Shown: piece by piece, positions 50,770 to 60,148 of the stretch
Numbering within the stretch: the first letter of the stretch is position 1
How the letters are laid out: each line of letters begins with the position of its first letter
NCBI GenBank assembly: GCA_004298465.1
Contig: SCRT01000014.1
Coordinates: forward strand, 124,001 to 188,000
Length of the DNA: 64,000 nt
Reading direction: 5' to 3'
Origin: Nevskiaceae bacterium
GTDB taxonomy: Bacteria > Pseudomonadota > Gammaproteobacteria > Nevskiales > Nevskiaceae
Program-made: the position numbers and the translations under genes
Notes under the pieces: model-generated
Seen by the model: the letters and a program-made list of their open reading frames with translations, nothing else
Told to the model about the DNA's origin: nothing
Database searches by the model: none

Positions 50770-51690
50770 ATGATTCCACAGCGAACGCTCCGCAGCGCAA
50801 CGCGCGTGCGCGGCATCGGCCTGCACAGTGGCCGCAGTGTCTTCATGTCGCTGCTGCCGGCTGCGGCCGATGCGGGCATCGTCTTCCGGCGTGTGGACCT
50901 CGACCCGGTGCGGGAGATCCCCGCGCGTGCCGAGCACGTAGGCGAGACGACGCTCAACAGCGGCTTGGTGGCGGGCGACGTCAAGGTCAACACCGTCGAA
51001 CACCTGATGTCGGCCTTGTCGGGCGTCGGGATCGACAACTGCGTGGTCGAGCTGTCCGCTCCGGAAGTTCCGATCATGGACGGTTCCGCCGCACCTTTCG
51101 TGTTCCTCATCCAGGCGGCCGGCATCCGCGACCAGGATGCGCCGAAGCGTTTTCTGCGGCTCCGCAACCCGGTACAGGTCTCGGATGGTGACAAGTGGGC
51201 GCGGCTGGAGCCACACGACGGTTTCCGCCTCAACTTCGCCATCGACTTCGATCATCCGCTGGTGCGCGCCAGCGCCCAGAACGCGACGCTGGATTTCTCC
51301 ACGGAGTCCTACGTGCGTGAAGTCAGCCGTGCCCGCACCTTCGGTTTCATGAAGGAATTCGAGTGGCTGCGTGCGCACAACCTGGCGCTGGGCGCGTCGC
51401 TCGAAAACGCGGTGGCGGTGGACGAGTACCGCGTGCTCAACGCGGAAGGGCTGCGCTACCGCGATGAGTTTGTACGCCACAAGATTCTCGATGCGGTCGG
51501 CGACCTCTATCTGCTCGGGCACCCGCTGCTGGCCACCTACAGCGCCTACAAGTCCGGCCATGCGCTGAACAACAAGCTGGCGCGGGCGCTGCTGGCCGAT
51601 GAAAAAGCCTGGGATATCGTCACCTTCGACGGTGAGGCCGCCGCGGCGTCTGCCAGTCACCCGAGCCTGCTGCGTATTTTTACCGGCTGA
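50770..51690 (+). CDS. lpxC: UDP-3-O-acyl-N-acetylglucosamine deacetylase
   Basis: A 306-residue zinc hydrolase, the committed step of lipid A synthesis, which shows the organism makes LPS. Zinc ligands and catalytic residues lie in [47 protein letters not shown] and the late SGHALNN. ATG 50770 ([21 protein letters not shown]) is the family start. It lies 146 bp after ftsZ. Confidence 0.97.
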   Translation: MIPQRTLRSATRVRGIGLHSGRSVFMSLLPAAADAGIVFRRVDLDPVREIPARAEHVGETTLNSGLVAGDVKVNTVEHLMSALSGVGIDNCVVELSAPEVPIMDGSAAPFVFLIQAAGIRDQDAPKRFLRLRNPVQVSDGDKWARLEPHDGFRLNFAIDFDHPLVRASAQNATLDFSTESYVREVSRARTFGFMKEFEWLRAHNLALGASLENAVAVDEYRVLNAEGLRYRDEFVRHKILDAVGDLYLLGHPLLATYSAYKSGHALNNKLARALLADEKAWDIVTFDGEAAAASASHPSLLRIFTG

Positions 51691-51773
51691 TCAGGCTTTC
51701 GCGCCCGTGCATTCCCGCCGCCATGCGGCGCACGATCCTGCGGGTAGGCGTTGCGCGTACGTCGATTTATCTG

Positions 51774-52145
51774 TTATACAGGCCCGCGCTGTACGCCTGA
51801 CGGTTCGGCGTGCGGCTGAATCCTGACGGTGACCCGAGTTACCGGCAGGGCATAATGAAGCTGGAGGAAGCGGAGGAGTTCGTTCGCACGATACCGTAGC
51901 GCCGTGCCACTGGCGGCGTCGGAGACGTGAACGATCAACAGGCCTGCGTGGCAGGTGACGGCCTGCGGAGCGGTGCAATGGTGGGCTGCGGCCCATGTGC
52001 GCGCTGCATCGCCCAAGGTGTCGCACCACTGCGCATGCTCAAGAAGTGCGGAGACGGCGGAACCCGGTCGCGTCAGGATCAGGCCGACCGAACAGGCGTC
52101 GTCACCACGCACGGAAGTGATGCCGGACAGGGGTGCGCGCGACAT
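51774..52145 (-). CDS. dciA: DUF721 family protein, DciA-like helicase loader
   Basis: A 123-residue protein of the DUF721 family (KH-like domain plus flexible N-terminus). Blocks AARTWAAAHH, LLIVHVSDAASGTALRYRANELLRFLQ and VTRVTVRIQP match the family pattern. In Pseudomonas the homologue between lpxC and an M23 peptidase gene is DciA, the ancestral loader of the replicative helicase DnaB; position here is identical. ATG 52145 is preferred because a -10-like TAGAAT (52158-52153, minus strand) ends 7 bp before it; ATG 52151 is an alternative. Its start overlaps the divergent peptidase gene. Confidence 0.65.
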   Translation of the reverse strand: MSRAPLSGITSVRGDDACSVGLILTRPGSAVSALLEHAQWCDTLGDAARTWAAAHHCTAPQAVTCHAGLLIVHVSDAASGTALRYRANELLRFLQLHYALPVTRVTVRIQPHAEPSGVQRGPV

Positions 52146-53088
52146 GGACATCATTCTAATCAATCGCACGGGTGTCAGCCGAACGCTGCGCTGTGCGATC
52201 GGGTCGCGGGGATGGCACGTGCTGAGTGTTCTTGTCGCACTGGTCATGGGCACGTCGCTGGGGGCGGGTTTCTGGCTCGGCGGTGTCACCGCTCATCGCG
52301 GCGTATCGCAGAACGGCTCGGTCCAGACAGTGCTGGATTCGCTGAAGGTCGAAGTTGCGGCGCAGCAGCAGGAAGTGGAGCGTGCGCGTGCGGCGGCGGG
52401 AGCGAACGTCGATGCGCTGTCGCGCCGGATCGCACAACTGCAGGCGGATGTCATGCGGCTCGATGCCGTTGGCCAGCGCATGGTGGAGGTGGCCCACATC
52501 GATGCTGCCGAATTCGACTTCGCGCACCCGGCGCCGCTGGGTGGCCCGGACCAGCCGCTTGACGACCACGCCGAACTCGCTGCGCCCGGTCTCGATGTGC
52601 TGGACGAGATGCAGGCCCGGCTCGCGAACCGCCAGCGGGAATTCGCGGTTCTGGAGGACATCCTGCGCACCGCGAAACTGCGCAAGGAAACCCAGCCGCG
52701 CGGCTGGCCGATCGACAACGGCTATCTGTCGTCGAGCTTCGGGCGGCGGGTGGACCCGTTCACCGGCCGCGTCAGCTTCCATCCTGGCGTGGACCTTGCT
52801 GCGCCGCGGGGCAGCACGGTGCGGGCTGTTGCTGCAGGTATCGTGGTGCGCGCCGAGAATTCCGGGGGCTATGGAAAGATGGTCGAGATCAACCACGGCA
52901 ACGGTGTGGTGACGGTCTACGGCCACAACAGCAAGCTGCTGGTGAAAGTCGGGCAAAAAGTACTGCGCGGCCAGCCCGTGGCGCTGGAAGGAAGTACCGG
53001 CCGTTCCACCGGGCCGCATTGCCATTTCGAGGTCCGCATCAACGACCGGCCCGTGAACCCGATGCAGTTCTTGCGCGCCGCACGTTAG
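52144..53088 (+). CDS. M23 (LytM-type) peptidoglycan endopeptidase
   Basis: A 314-residue protein with one N-terminal membrane anchor (about 22-45), a coiled-coil region (about 65-110) and a C-terminal LytM domain. Zinc ligands are in SFHPGVDLAAP (HxxxD) and the HCHFEV pair (HxH), so the domain should be catalytically active. The MDIILINRTG start is typical for this lpxC/secA-linked group. Related proteins trim peptidoglycan crosslinks or regulate amidases. It lies before secA, with a 259-bp control region between. Confidence 0.88.
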   Translation: MDIILINRTGVSRTLRCAIGSRGWHVLSVLVALVMGTSLGAGFWLGGVTAHRGVSQNGSVQTVLDSLKVEVAAQQQEVERARAAAGANVDALSRRIAQLQADVMRLDAVGQRMVEVAHIDAAEFDFAHPAPLGGPDQPLDDHAELAAPGLDVLDEMQARLANRQREFAVLEDILRTAKLRKETQPRGWPIDNGYLSSSFGRRVDPFTGRVSFHPGVDLAAPRGSTVRAVAAGIVVRAENSGGYGKMVEINHGNGVVTVYGHNSKLLVKVGQKVLRGQPVALEGSTGRSTGPHCHFEVRINDRPVNPMQFLRAAR

Positions 53089-53150
53089 AGGCACCGCCAA
53101 AAGGCGGTAAGCGTAAGCAGCGAAAAGATTGGGTCGGGACGGTGTCTCCG

Positions 53151-53196
53151 CATCCCCGATCACGAATCTCCATTCTCCAATCCCCAAATTCTTGCC
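53151..53196. repeat. Heptamer-phased repeat, copy 2 (minus orientation)
   Basis: Read on the minus strand, 7-bp units GAATTTG, GGGATTG, GAGAATG, GAGATTC and GTGATCG follow each other without gaps. It is closely similar to copy 5 at 61099-61119. Confidence 0.5.
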
Positions 53197-53264
53197 CCCT
53201 GCCGTGCAGCCGACAAATGCAGCATTTTCAGCCACGGGCTTGACTGCGCCATGAGGCATAATGC

Positions 53265-53293
53265 AAGGCTTGAACGAAGTTCGTTCAAGCCTT
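53265..53293. promoter_or_regulatory. 29-bp palindrome in the secA leader
   Basis: Two 14-bp arms (53265-53278 and 53280-53293) are perfect reverse complements around a single central base. The element starts 83 bp before the secA ATG. The left arm contains a -35-like TTGAAC (53270-53275), with a weak TATCTA 17 bp on. It could be a dimeric regulator site or an RNA hairpin in the leader. Confidence 0.6.
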
Positions 53294-53347
53294 ATCTATA
53301 GCGCGCCCGGTTTTCACCGGGGCCCGTCAACGTCGACAATTCAGCCC

Positions 53348-56110
53348 ATGCCCCAGAATCTATTGACCCGTCTTCTCGGTCGACGCAACCGCCGTCATGT
53401 CCGCCATCTGCGGGGGTTCGTCGCGAAGGTCAATGCACTCGAGGCGCACTATCAAGGCATGACCGACACGGAACTGGCGTCCCAGACGGCACGTTTCCGC
53501 GAACGGCTGGACAACGGCGAAGCCTTGTCGAAGCTGCGCGAGGAAGCATTTGCCGTGATGCGCGAAGCGTCCAAACGCGTGCTCGGCATGCGGCATTTCG
53601 ACGTGCAGCTCATCGGCGGCGCCATCCTTGACGAGGGCCGCATCGCCGAGATGCGCACGGGTGAAGGCAAGACGCTGGTCGCCACGCTGCCGTGTTACCT
53701 GAATGCGCTGCCCGGCAAGGGTGTGCACGTGGTGACGGTGAACGACTACCTGGCCAAGCGCGACGCGGAATGGATGGGCCGCGTGCACCGCTTCCTCGGC
53801 CTTGAGGTCGGCACGGTGCTGTCCGGGCAGCCGGGCGAGGAAAAGCGCGCGGCCTACGCGGCCGACATTACCTACGCGACGAACAACGAGCTCGGCTTCG
53901 ACTACCTGCGCGACAACATGGCTTTCGCGCTCAGCGACAAGGTGCAGCGCGGGCTGAACTATGCAGTCGTCGACGAAGTGGACTCCATCCTCATCGACGA
54001 GGCGCGCACGCCGCTCATCATCAGCGGGCCGACGGATGACGACACAGACCTCTACCGCAAGCTTGACGCACTGGTGCCGAAGCTCACGGTGCAGAAGGAA
54101 GAGGACGGGCCGGGCGATTTTTCCGTCGATGAAAAACAGAAGCAGATTTACCTGACGGAAGACGGCCAGGAGAAGGTGGAAGGTCTGTTGCGCGAGATCG
54201 GGCTGCTGGCGGCCGACGACAGCCTCTACGAGCCGAGCAATATCCAGTACCTACACCACCTGAACGCACTGCTGCGCGCGCACCACATCTACCACCGCAA
54301 CGTGGACTATCTGGTGCGCAACGGCGAGGTCGTCATCGTCGATGAATTCACCGGCCGCACGATGCCGGGGCGGCGCTGGTCGGAAGGCTTGCATCAGGCC
54401 ATCGAGGCCAAGGAAGGCGTCCGCATCCAGCAGGAAAACCAGACGCTGGCGTCCATCACGTTCCAGAATTACTTCCGCCTCTACGACAAGCTTTCCGGCA
54501 TGACCGGAACGGCAGAGACGGAGGCCGAGGAGTTCGAGGAAATCTACGGCCTGCAGGTGTCCGTGGTGCCGACGAACCGGCCGATGATCCGCGACGATCG
54601 TCCGGACCTCATCTATCTCACGGAAAAGGACAAGTTCGAGGCTGTAGCGGAGGACGTCGCGCAGGCCCATACGCGGCGCCAGCCGGTGCTGGTAGGTACT
54701 GCGTCCATCGAGACGTCCGAGATTCTCGACGCACTGCTGAAGAAGAAGAACATTCCGCATGAAGTGCTGAATGCCAAGCAGCATGAGCGCGAAGCGGAGA
54801 TCGTGGCGCAGGCCGGGCGCCCCGGTGCGGTGACGATCGCCACGAACATGGCCGGCCGTGGCACCGACATCGTGCTCGGCGGCAGTCTGGAAGCCGATCT
54901 CGCCACGCTTCCCGGGGAAGACCGGGCCGCGCGCGACAAGGCGACCGCTGAATGGCAGGTGCGCCACGATGAGGCCATCAGCCTGGGTGGTCTGTACGTG
55001 CTGGGCTCGGAGCGTCACGAATCGCGGCGCATCGACAACCAGTTGCGTGGGCGTTCCGGGCGCCAGGGCGATCCCGGCGCGTCACGCTTCTACCTGTCGC
55101 TGGACGACAACCTGATGCGCGTGTTCACACCGCCGTCCATGCGCAAGATGCTGATGAAGCTCGGCATGCAGGAAGGCGAGGCGCTCGAGCACCGGCTCGT
55201 CACGCGGTCCATCGAAACCGCGCAGGAGAAGGTCGAGGGGCACAACTTCGACATCCGCAAGAACCTGCTCGACTACGACAACGTGTCGAACGAGCAGCGC
55301 AAGGCCGTGTACGAACTGCGCGACGAGCTGATGGGCGCGGAACGCATCACGCCGATGCTGGACGAGATCCGTTCCGACGTCGTCGACGGCGTGGTCAATG
55401 AACACGTCCCGCCCCAGTCGCCGGAGGAATCCTGGCACGTCGAGGGGCTCGAGGCCGCACTCCAGAAGGAGCTGGGGCTGGAGCTGCCGATCCGGCAATG
55501 GCTCAAGGACGACAGTGCGATGACGGAAGTTGCCCTGCACGACCGTATCCGCGAGGCACTCGTCGACGCCTATGCTGCGAAGAAGGAGATGGCCGGCGCC
55601 GAAGTGATGGAGCGCTTCGAGAAGGCCGTGGCCCTGCAGACGCTCGACCGGCTGTGGCGCGAGCATCTCGCGGCGATGGACTACCTGCGGCTCGGCATCC
55701 ACCTGCGCGGCTACGCCCAGCAGAACCCCAAGAACGCCTACAAGCGCGAGGGCTTCGGCATGTTCAACGACATGCTGGCGCATTTCAAGCAGGAGGTCGT
55801 CTCCACGTTGTCGCGCGTGCGCGTGCAGACGGAAGAAGAAATCACCGCAGCAGAAGCCGAACGGCGCCGCCGCGAGCAGGCGCGTGCGCTGCAGTTCCAG
55901 CACGAGGAAGCGGTATCGGCCACGGCCGGTGCCGCGGGTGCCGCTCCTGCTGCCGGGGCCGCGGGCGATGCCCCGGCGCAGCGTGCGGCACAGCATCCCG
56001 CCGCACAGCCGGAAACCTTCGTGCGCGACGCGCCGAAAGTCGGCCGCAACGATCCCTGTCCGTGCGGTTCCGGCAAGAAATACAAGAACTGCCACGGGCG
56101 ATTGGCGTGA
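53348..56110 (+). CDS. secA: Preprotein translocase ATPase SecA
   Basis: A 920-residue motor of the Sec export pathway. Features: [21 protein letters not shown] (Walker A), [19 protein letters not shown] (Walker B/DEAD region), the preprotein-crosslinking domain, [14 protein letters not shown], and the C-terminal zinc finger [14 protein letters not shown], preceded by an alanine-rich linker. ATG 53348 ([14 protein letters not shown]) is the family start; an upstream ATG at 53261 would place the palindrome inside the gene. Confidence 0.97.
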   Translation: MPQNLLTRLLGRRNRRHVRHLRGFVAKVNALEAHYQGMTDTELASQTARFRERLDNGEALSKLREEAFAVMREASKRVLGMRHFDVQLIGGAILDEGRIAEMRTGEGKTLVATLPCYLNALPGKGVHVVTVNDYLAKRDAEWMGRVHRFLGLEVGTVLSGQPGEEKRAAYAADITYATNNELGFDYLRDNMAFALSDKVQRGLNYAVVDEVDSILIDEARTPLIISGPTDDDTDLYRKLDALVPKLTVQKEEDGPGDFSVDEKQKQIYLTEDGQEKVEGLLREIGLLAADDSLYEPSNIQYLHHLNALLRAHHIYHRNVDYLVRNGEVVIVDEFTGRTMPGRRWSEGLHQAIEAKEGVRIQQENQTLASITFQNYFRLYDKLSGMTGTAETEAEEFEEIYGLQVSVVPTNRPMIRDDRPDLIYLTEKDKFEAVAEDVAQAHTRRQPVLVGTASIETSEILDALLKKKNIPHEVLNAKQHEREAEIVAQAGRPGAVTIATNMAGRGTDIVLGGSLEADLATLPGEDRAARDKATAEWQVRHDEAISLGGLYVLGSERHESRRIDNQLRGRSGRQGDPGASRFYLSLDDNLMRVFTPPSMRKMLMKLGMQEGEALEHRLVTRSIETAQEKVEGHNFDIRKNLLDYDNVSNEQRKAVYELRDELMGAERITPMLDEIRSDVVDGVVNEHVPPQSPEESWHVEGLEAALQKELGLELPIRQWLKDDSAMTEVALHDRIREALVDAYAAKKEMAGAEVMERFEKAVALQTLDRLWREHLAAMDYLRLGIHLRGYAQQNPKNAYKREGFGMFNDMLAHFKQEVVSTLSRVRVQTEEEITAAEAERRRREQARALQFQHEEAVSATAGAAGAAPAAGAAGDAPAQRAAQHPAAQPETFVRDAPKVGRNDPCPCGSGKKYKNCHGRLA

Positions 56111-56189
56111 AAGACGGTGGCGCGTAAGGTATGTGAAGCGCAGCGCGAACCAATGCGTGGCCAGCGCCTTTTCTGAAACCAGATCCCCT

Positions 56190-56222
56190 TCGCTCCTAAC
56201 CCCCAATTTACTGCCATTCAGC
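56190..56222. repeat. Heptamer-phased repeat, copy 3 (degenerate)
   Basis: Intergenic between secA and argJ. Read on the minus strand it contains ATGCTGAATGG, identical to 11 bp of copy 4, with poorer phasing elsewhere. Confidence 0.4.
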
Positions 56223-56229
56223 ATCAGAA

Positions 56230-57453
56230 ATGCCCGTCAACCTCCAACCGCCCGTTCATCTGCTCCCCGTTCCCGGGGTGCGCCTCGGTGTGGCGGATGC
56301 GGCGATCAAGCACGCCGGCCGCAACGACTTGATGGTCGTCGAGCTGGCGGCCGGGTCACGCGTCGCCGGCGTTTTCACGCGCAACGCCTTTGCTGCCGCG
56401 CCGGTGCACCTGTGCCGTGAACGGCTTGCCGCTGGGGCTGCAGTCCGCGGGCTGGTATTCAATTCCGGCAACGCGAACGCCGCCACCGGCAGCGGCGGGC
56501 TGGAGGACGCGCGGCGCACAACCGCGGCGGTGGCGCAGGCGTTGGGCGTGGCGGCCGATGCGGTGCTGCCGTTTTCCACCGGCGTCATCGGCCAGCGCCT
56601 GCCGCTGGCGCGCATGATCGCCGCCATTCCCGCTGCAGCAGCAGACTTGCGGGCCGACGCATGGCTGGATGCTGCGCGCGCCATCATGACCACCGATACG
56701 GTACCGAAAGGCGCGTCGCGCCAGGTCACGCTGTCCGACGGCAGCGTGGTTGCCGTCACCGGCATCGCCAAGGGCGTAGGCATGATCTGCCCGGACATGG
56801 GCACCACGTTGTCGTTCATCGCCACCGACGCGCGGCTGACTGCTGCGGCAGTGCAGCAGTGCCTGCACACGGCCGTGGCGGGTTCGTTCAACAGCATCAC
56901 GGTGGACGGCGATACGTCCACGAATGATTCCTGCGTGCTGGCGGCAACGGCGCGCAGCGGCGGCGCCGAGATCGACACCGCCAGCCCCGATTATGTGGCC
57001 GTGGCCGCTGCCATAGCCGCCGTGTGCCTGACGCTGGCGCAGGCGATGGTCCGCGACGGCGAAGGCGCCAGCAAGTTCATCGCCATCGACGTCGGCGGTG
57101 GGCGCAACCTCGAGGAAGTGCGCAAGGTGGCCTACAGCATCGCGCATTCGCCGCTGGTGAAGACGGCGCTGTACGCCGGCGACGCGAACTGGGGGCGCAT
57201 CGTCATGGCCATCGGCAAGGCCGGCGTGGAAGCGCTCGACCCGGCTACCGTGGACGTGGCGCTGGACGACGTGCCGCTTATCCATCACGGCGAGCCACAT
57301 CCCGGCTACGCCGAGGACAAGGGCGCTGCGGTGGTGGGGCGCAAGGAATTCACCATTCACATCGGCCTCGGTCGCGGCCCGGCGCGCACCACGGTGTGGA
57401 CCTGCGACCTCGGCCACGACTACGTGAAGATCAACGCCGAATACCGGACGTGA
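56230..57453 (+). CDS. argJ: Bifunctional ornithine acetyltransferase / N-acetylglutamate synthase
   Basis: A 407-residue enzyme of the acetyl-recycling arginine pathway. It is made as a precursor that cuts itself to free a catalytic threonine. Family blocks: FNSGNANAATG, PFSTGVIGQRLP, SFNSITVDGDTSTND, DGEGASKFI and DANWGRI. At the cleavage site the usual Ala-Thr appears as Gly191-Thr192 (PDMGTTLSF); the threonine nucleophile is intact. It lies 119 bp after secA, as in Pseudomonas and many betaproteobacteria. Confidence 0.95.
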   Translation: MPVNLQPPVHLLPVPGVRLGVADAAIKHAGRNDLMVVELAAGSRVAGVFTRNAFAAAPVHLCRERLAAGAAVRGLVFNSGNANAATGSGGLEDARRTTAAVAQALGVAADAVLPFSTGVIGQRLPLARMIAAIPAAAADLRADAWLDAARAIMTTDTVPKGASRQVTLSDGSVVAVTGIAKGVGMICPDMGTTLSFIATDARLTAAAVQQCLHTAVAGSFNSITVDGDTSTNDSCVLAATARSGGAEIDTASPDYVAVAAAIAAVCLTLAQAMVRDGEGASKFIAIDVGGGRNLEEVRKVAYSIAHSPLVKTALYAGDANWGRIVMAIGKAGVEALDPATVDVALDDVPLIHHGEPHPGYAEDKGAAVVGRKEFTIHIGLGRGPARTTVWTCDLGHDYVKINAEYRT

Positions 57454-57462
57454 GTGAAGCGA

Positions 57463-57493
57463 TTCTGAATGTCGAATGCTGAATGGTGACTGA
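57463..57493. repeat. Heptamer-phased GAATNNN repeat, copy 4
   Basis: Units GAATGTC, GAATGCT, GAATGGT and GACTGAG run in phase between argJ and the Nudix gene. The ATG assigned to the Nudix gene (57483) lies inside the repeat. Confidence 0.55.
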
Positions 57494-58448
57494 GAGGGTG
57501 GGGCAACCGGCATTGCCGACGATCCGGGTCGCCTGCGGTGTCCTGGTCGACGGGCCGCGCATCCTCATCGCCCGGCGGCCGACGGGCAAGGTCGGGGCCG
57601 GCAAGTGGGAATTCCCCGGCGGCAAGATCGAGGCTGGTGAAACACCGCGCCAGGCGTTGGTGCGCGAACTGGATGAAGAGCTGGGGATCCAGGTCACGCA
57701 AGCCACGCCGCTGGCGCGACTGCGGCACGCCTACCGCGATCGCATCATCTGGCTGGATACCTGGCGCGTGGAGGCGTTTGCAGGTTCCGCCGTTCCACGC
57801 GAAGGGCAGGAACTGGCGTGGGTGGAGGCCGCAAGGGCGCCGGAATACGAACTGCTGGGCTCCTCGTGGCGGGTTCTCGCCGCGCTGCGCCTGCCGCGCC
57901 ACTATGCGTTCACACCCCCGATATTGGCCCCGGAGCGCTGGCTGGCGCAGATTCCAGCCTTGCCGCGCGGCACGTGGCTGCGACTGCGGCGCCCCGCGGC
58001 AACAGACGTGGCCTATGTCGATCTGGCGCGGCCAGTGGCGCGCGCCTGCGCTGCGGCCGGCGTTGCGCTGGTGGTCGACCGCATGGCGGCGCTGGAAGCC
58101 GGCATCGTGGCGGCGGGGCTGCATCTGGGCGGCGTCCAACTCGCCCGGATCACGGCCCGACCAGTCGACCATGAGATCATCTGCTTCGCCTCCGTCCACG
58201 ATGCAGCCCAGCTCGCGTTGGCCTACGCGCGGGATGTGGACGCTGTCATCGTCTCACCGTTGCGGGCCACGCCGTCGCATCCACAGGCGCAGGGCATCGG
58301 CTGGGACGCTTTCCACCGGCTCGCGGTGGATGCCGGCCTTCCAGCCTATGCGCTGGGCGGAGTGGGCCCGGGCGATCTGGAAACAGTCCGGCGCCACGGC
58401 GGGTTTGGCGTGGCGGGCATTTCCGCCTACTGGTCCGGGTCGTCGTAA
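57483..58448 (+). CDS. Nudix hydrolase fused to a ThiE-like domain
   Basis: A 321-residue two-domain protein. The N-terminal MutT-like Nudix domain (about 11-140) has the full box from Gly46 (GKIEAGETPRQALVRELDEE, then LGI), so it should hydrolyse nucleoside diphosphate derivatives such as 8-oxo-dGTP. The C-terminal domain (about 155-320) is a thiamine-phosphate-synthase-like barrel that keeps AYALGGVGPGDLETVRR but lacks the usual acidic substrate residues, so it is probably not a working ThiE. ATG 57483 lies in a repeat; TTG 57513 behind GAGGGTGGGG may be the real start. It overlaps yacG tail to tail by 22 bp. Confidence 0.85.
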   Translation: MVTERVGQPALPTIRVACGVLVDGPRILIARRPTGKVGAGKWEFPGGKIEAGETPRQALVRELDEELGIQVTQATPLARLRHAYRDRIIWLDTWRVEAFAGSAVPREGQELAWVEAARAPEYELLGSSWRVLAALRLPRHYAFTPPILAPERWLAQIPALPRGTWLRLRRPAATDVAYVDLARPVARACAAAGVALVVDRMAALEAGIVAAGLHLGGVQLARITARPVDHEIICFASVHDAAQLALAYARDVDAVIVSPLRATPSHPQAQGIGWDAFHRLAVDAGLPAYALGGVGPGDLETVRRHGGFGVAGISAYWSGSS

Positions 58449-58645
58449 CCAGGCGCTGAATCTCCGGAGCCGCTTTCACCGGGAATCTGGTAGCGCCCGC
58501 CGAACCAGCCCTGCAGATCCACCAGCTTGCAACGCTCGCTGCAGAACGGCCGCCACGGGTTCGTGTCGTCCAGACGAATCCGCTGGCCGCAGTGCGGGCA
58601 GCGGCCGATGCGGGCATGGGGGGTGTTGCCGTGGGCTTCGCTCAT
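58427..58645 (-). CDS. yacG: Zinc-binding DNA gyrase inhibitor YacG
   Basis: A 72-residue zinc-finger protein. Four cysteines bind zinc: CPHC and CSERC (RCPHCGQRIR, PFCSERCKLVDLQGW). E. coli YacG inhibits DNA gyrase. ATG 58645 overlaps the zapD stop (ATGA), so the two are coupled. An acidic, glycine- and serine-rich tail follows the finger. The coaE-zapD-yacG order matches E. coli. Confidence 0.92.
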   Translation of the reverse strand: MSEAHGNTPHARIGRCPHCGQRIRLDDTNPWRPFCSERCKLVDLQGWFGGRYQIPGESGSGDSAPGYDDPDQ

Positions 58646-59448
58646 GTGCGGGCGCGGCTGGGTGCACAGCACTGCAACCGGAACGCGACGGCGTCGTGCG
58701 TCTGCCCGTTGCGGTGGTCGACCTTGCCGAGGCGCATGAAGCGGATCGAGACGCGGTACTGGTTGGCGCTGATTTCCGGATAGACGTCCAGCGTCTGGAG
58801 GACGTGGACGCGGATCAGGTGGTAGTGCGTCTGCGGCGTGTACATGAACAACCCGTTGTGTGTGGCCAGATCCTGCGGGTGCGTGCCGTCACGCAGCAGC
58901 TTCAGGTAGGTGCGGATCGCCGCTTCCAGGGCGCCGAGATGGCCGTACCAGCGGTCGAGGTCCATGAGGATCTCGCCGTGCGGGCGTGACAGCCAGCAGT
59001 GGTAGCTCGGCAGGTCGAAGCTGCAGGTGCCGCCGGGAATCGCAAAACGGTTCAGCACGCTGCCCAGCAGTTCGCTCTCGCGGAGCACCGCGCCGGGATA
59101 GCTCGTGAGCGTGGCACGCAGTGCGGAGATCACGCTGTCCAGTTCGTCGAGGATGTGGCCGAGCTGGGCAGAGTCGACATTCGGGTGGTCCTCGAGCTGT
59201 TGCAGCACGTCGCGCTGCTCGCCGAGATCCTTGACGAGATCGGTCTTGAAATCGTTGTGCCCCATGACCGACAGGACGTCGAGCAGGGTATGGAGGGCGG
59301 TGCGCACGTCCCACGCGGAATCCTGCGCGCGGTGGTGGGCGTACTGACCGAACAGGAATTCCAGGCGCAGGAACGCGCGCACGCGCTCATTGAGCGGCTG
59401 CTCGAAAACGGTCCACCGGGGGGTATCGGGAGATATCGCGCTTGCCAT
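58642..59448 (-). CDS. zapD: Cell division protein ZapD
   Basis: A 268-residue cytoplasmic protein that crosslinks FtsZ filaments. The family pattern is clear: FEQPLNERVRAFLRLEFLF near the N-terminus, the helical core, and the C-terminal beta domain with YPEISANQYRVSIRFM. It lies 91 bp after coaE on the minus strand. Confidence 0.93.
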   Translation of the reverse strand: MASAISPDTPRWTVFEQPLNERVRAFLRLEFLFGQYAHHRAQDSAWDVRTALHTLLDVLSVMGHNDFKTDLVKDLGEQRDVLQQLEDHPNVDSAQLGHILDELDSVISALRATLTSYPGAVLRESELLGSVLNRFAIPGGTCSFDLPSYHCWLSRPHGEILMDLDRWYGHLGALEAAIRTYLKLLRDGTHPQDLATHNGLFMYTPQTHYHLIRVHVLQTLDVYPEISANQYRVSIRFMRLGKVDHRNGQTHDAVAFRLQCCAPSRART

Positions 59449-59539
59449 CTGTCACCGCTGCTTAACCTTCATGGTGTAACGCGAATCCGTGTTTGAAGCA
59501 AGCGCCCGGGCGAGAACCCGTGGTTTCTTGTGGGATGCA

Positions 59540-60139
59540 TCAGCCGGCGAGTCGCTGGTACAAGGCGTGCAGGCGCTGGATCTGGGGGATGACGGTGGTG
59601 TTCCCCGCGCGGTTGTCCAGCACGTCGTGCGCGACCGCGAGGCGCACGCTGCGCGGTGCCTGGGTGTCCAGGATGCGCTGCGCCAGCGCCGCGTCGTGCT
59701 GGTCACGCGCCACGACGCGCGCCAGTTGCACGGCTTCGGGTACGTCCACGACCAGGATGCGGTCCACGCCTGGCCCGATGTGCGCTTCCACAAGGATTGC
59801 GGCTGAATAGATGCAGTATGGCGTGGTCTGGGCGGCGCGCCACGCCGCCACACGGCGGAAGATCGCTGGGTGCGTGATCGCTTCCAGTTTCTTCAGTTCT
59901 GCGGGGGCCGAGAACACGCGCTGGCGCAGGCGGCGGCGGTCCAGCGAGCCGTCGGCCAAGCGGTATTCGGCGCCGAATTGCCGGACGATGTCCGCCAGTG
60001 CCGGCTCGCCCGGCGCCACGACCGCACGCGCCACGTGGTCGGCGTCCAGTACCGGCACGCCGAGCGCTTCGAACTGCTGCGCCACGAAGGTCTTGCCGCT
60101 GGCGATGCCACCTGTCAGCCCGACGCACAGCGCGCTCAT
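59540..60139 (-). CDS. coaE: Dephospho-CoA kinase
   Basis: A 199-residue P-loop kinase for the last step of coenzyme A synthesis. The P loop is GLTGGIASGKT, the acidic VPVLDADHVARAVV binds substrate, and THPAIF with VVDVPEAVQLARVVARD complete the signature. It lies 9 bp after pilD on the same strand. Confidence 0.96.
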   Translation of the reverse strand: MSALCVGLTGGIASGKTFVAQQFEALGVPVLDADHVARAVVAPGEPALADIVRQFGAEYRLADGSLDRRRLRQRVFSAPAELKKLEAITHPAIFRRVAAWRAAQTTPYCIYSAAILVEAHIGPGVDRILVVDVPEAVQLARVVARDQHDAALAQRILDTQAPRSVRLAVAHDVLDNRAGNTTVIPQIQRLHALYQRLAG

Positions 60140-60148
60140 GTCAGTGTT

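Noticed and set aside
53240-53262. TTGACT and CATAAT before secA as a promoter
   Set aside because: The spacing is only 11 bp, far too short for a sigma-70 promoter.
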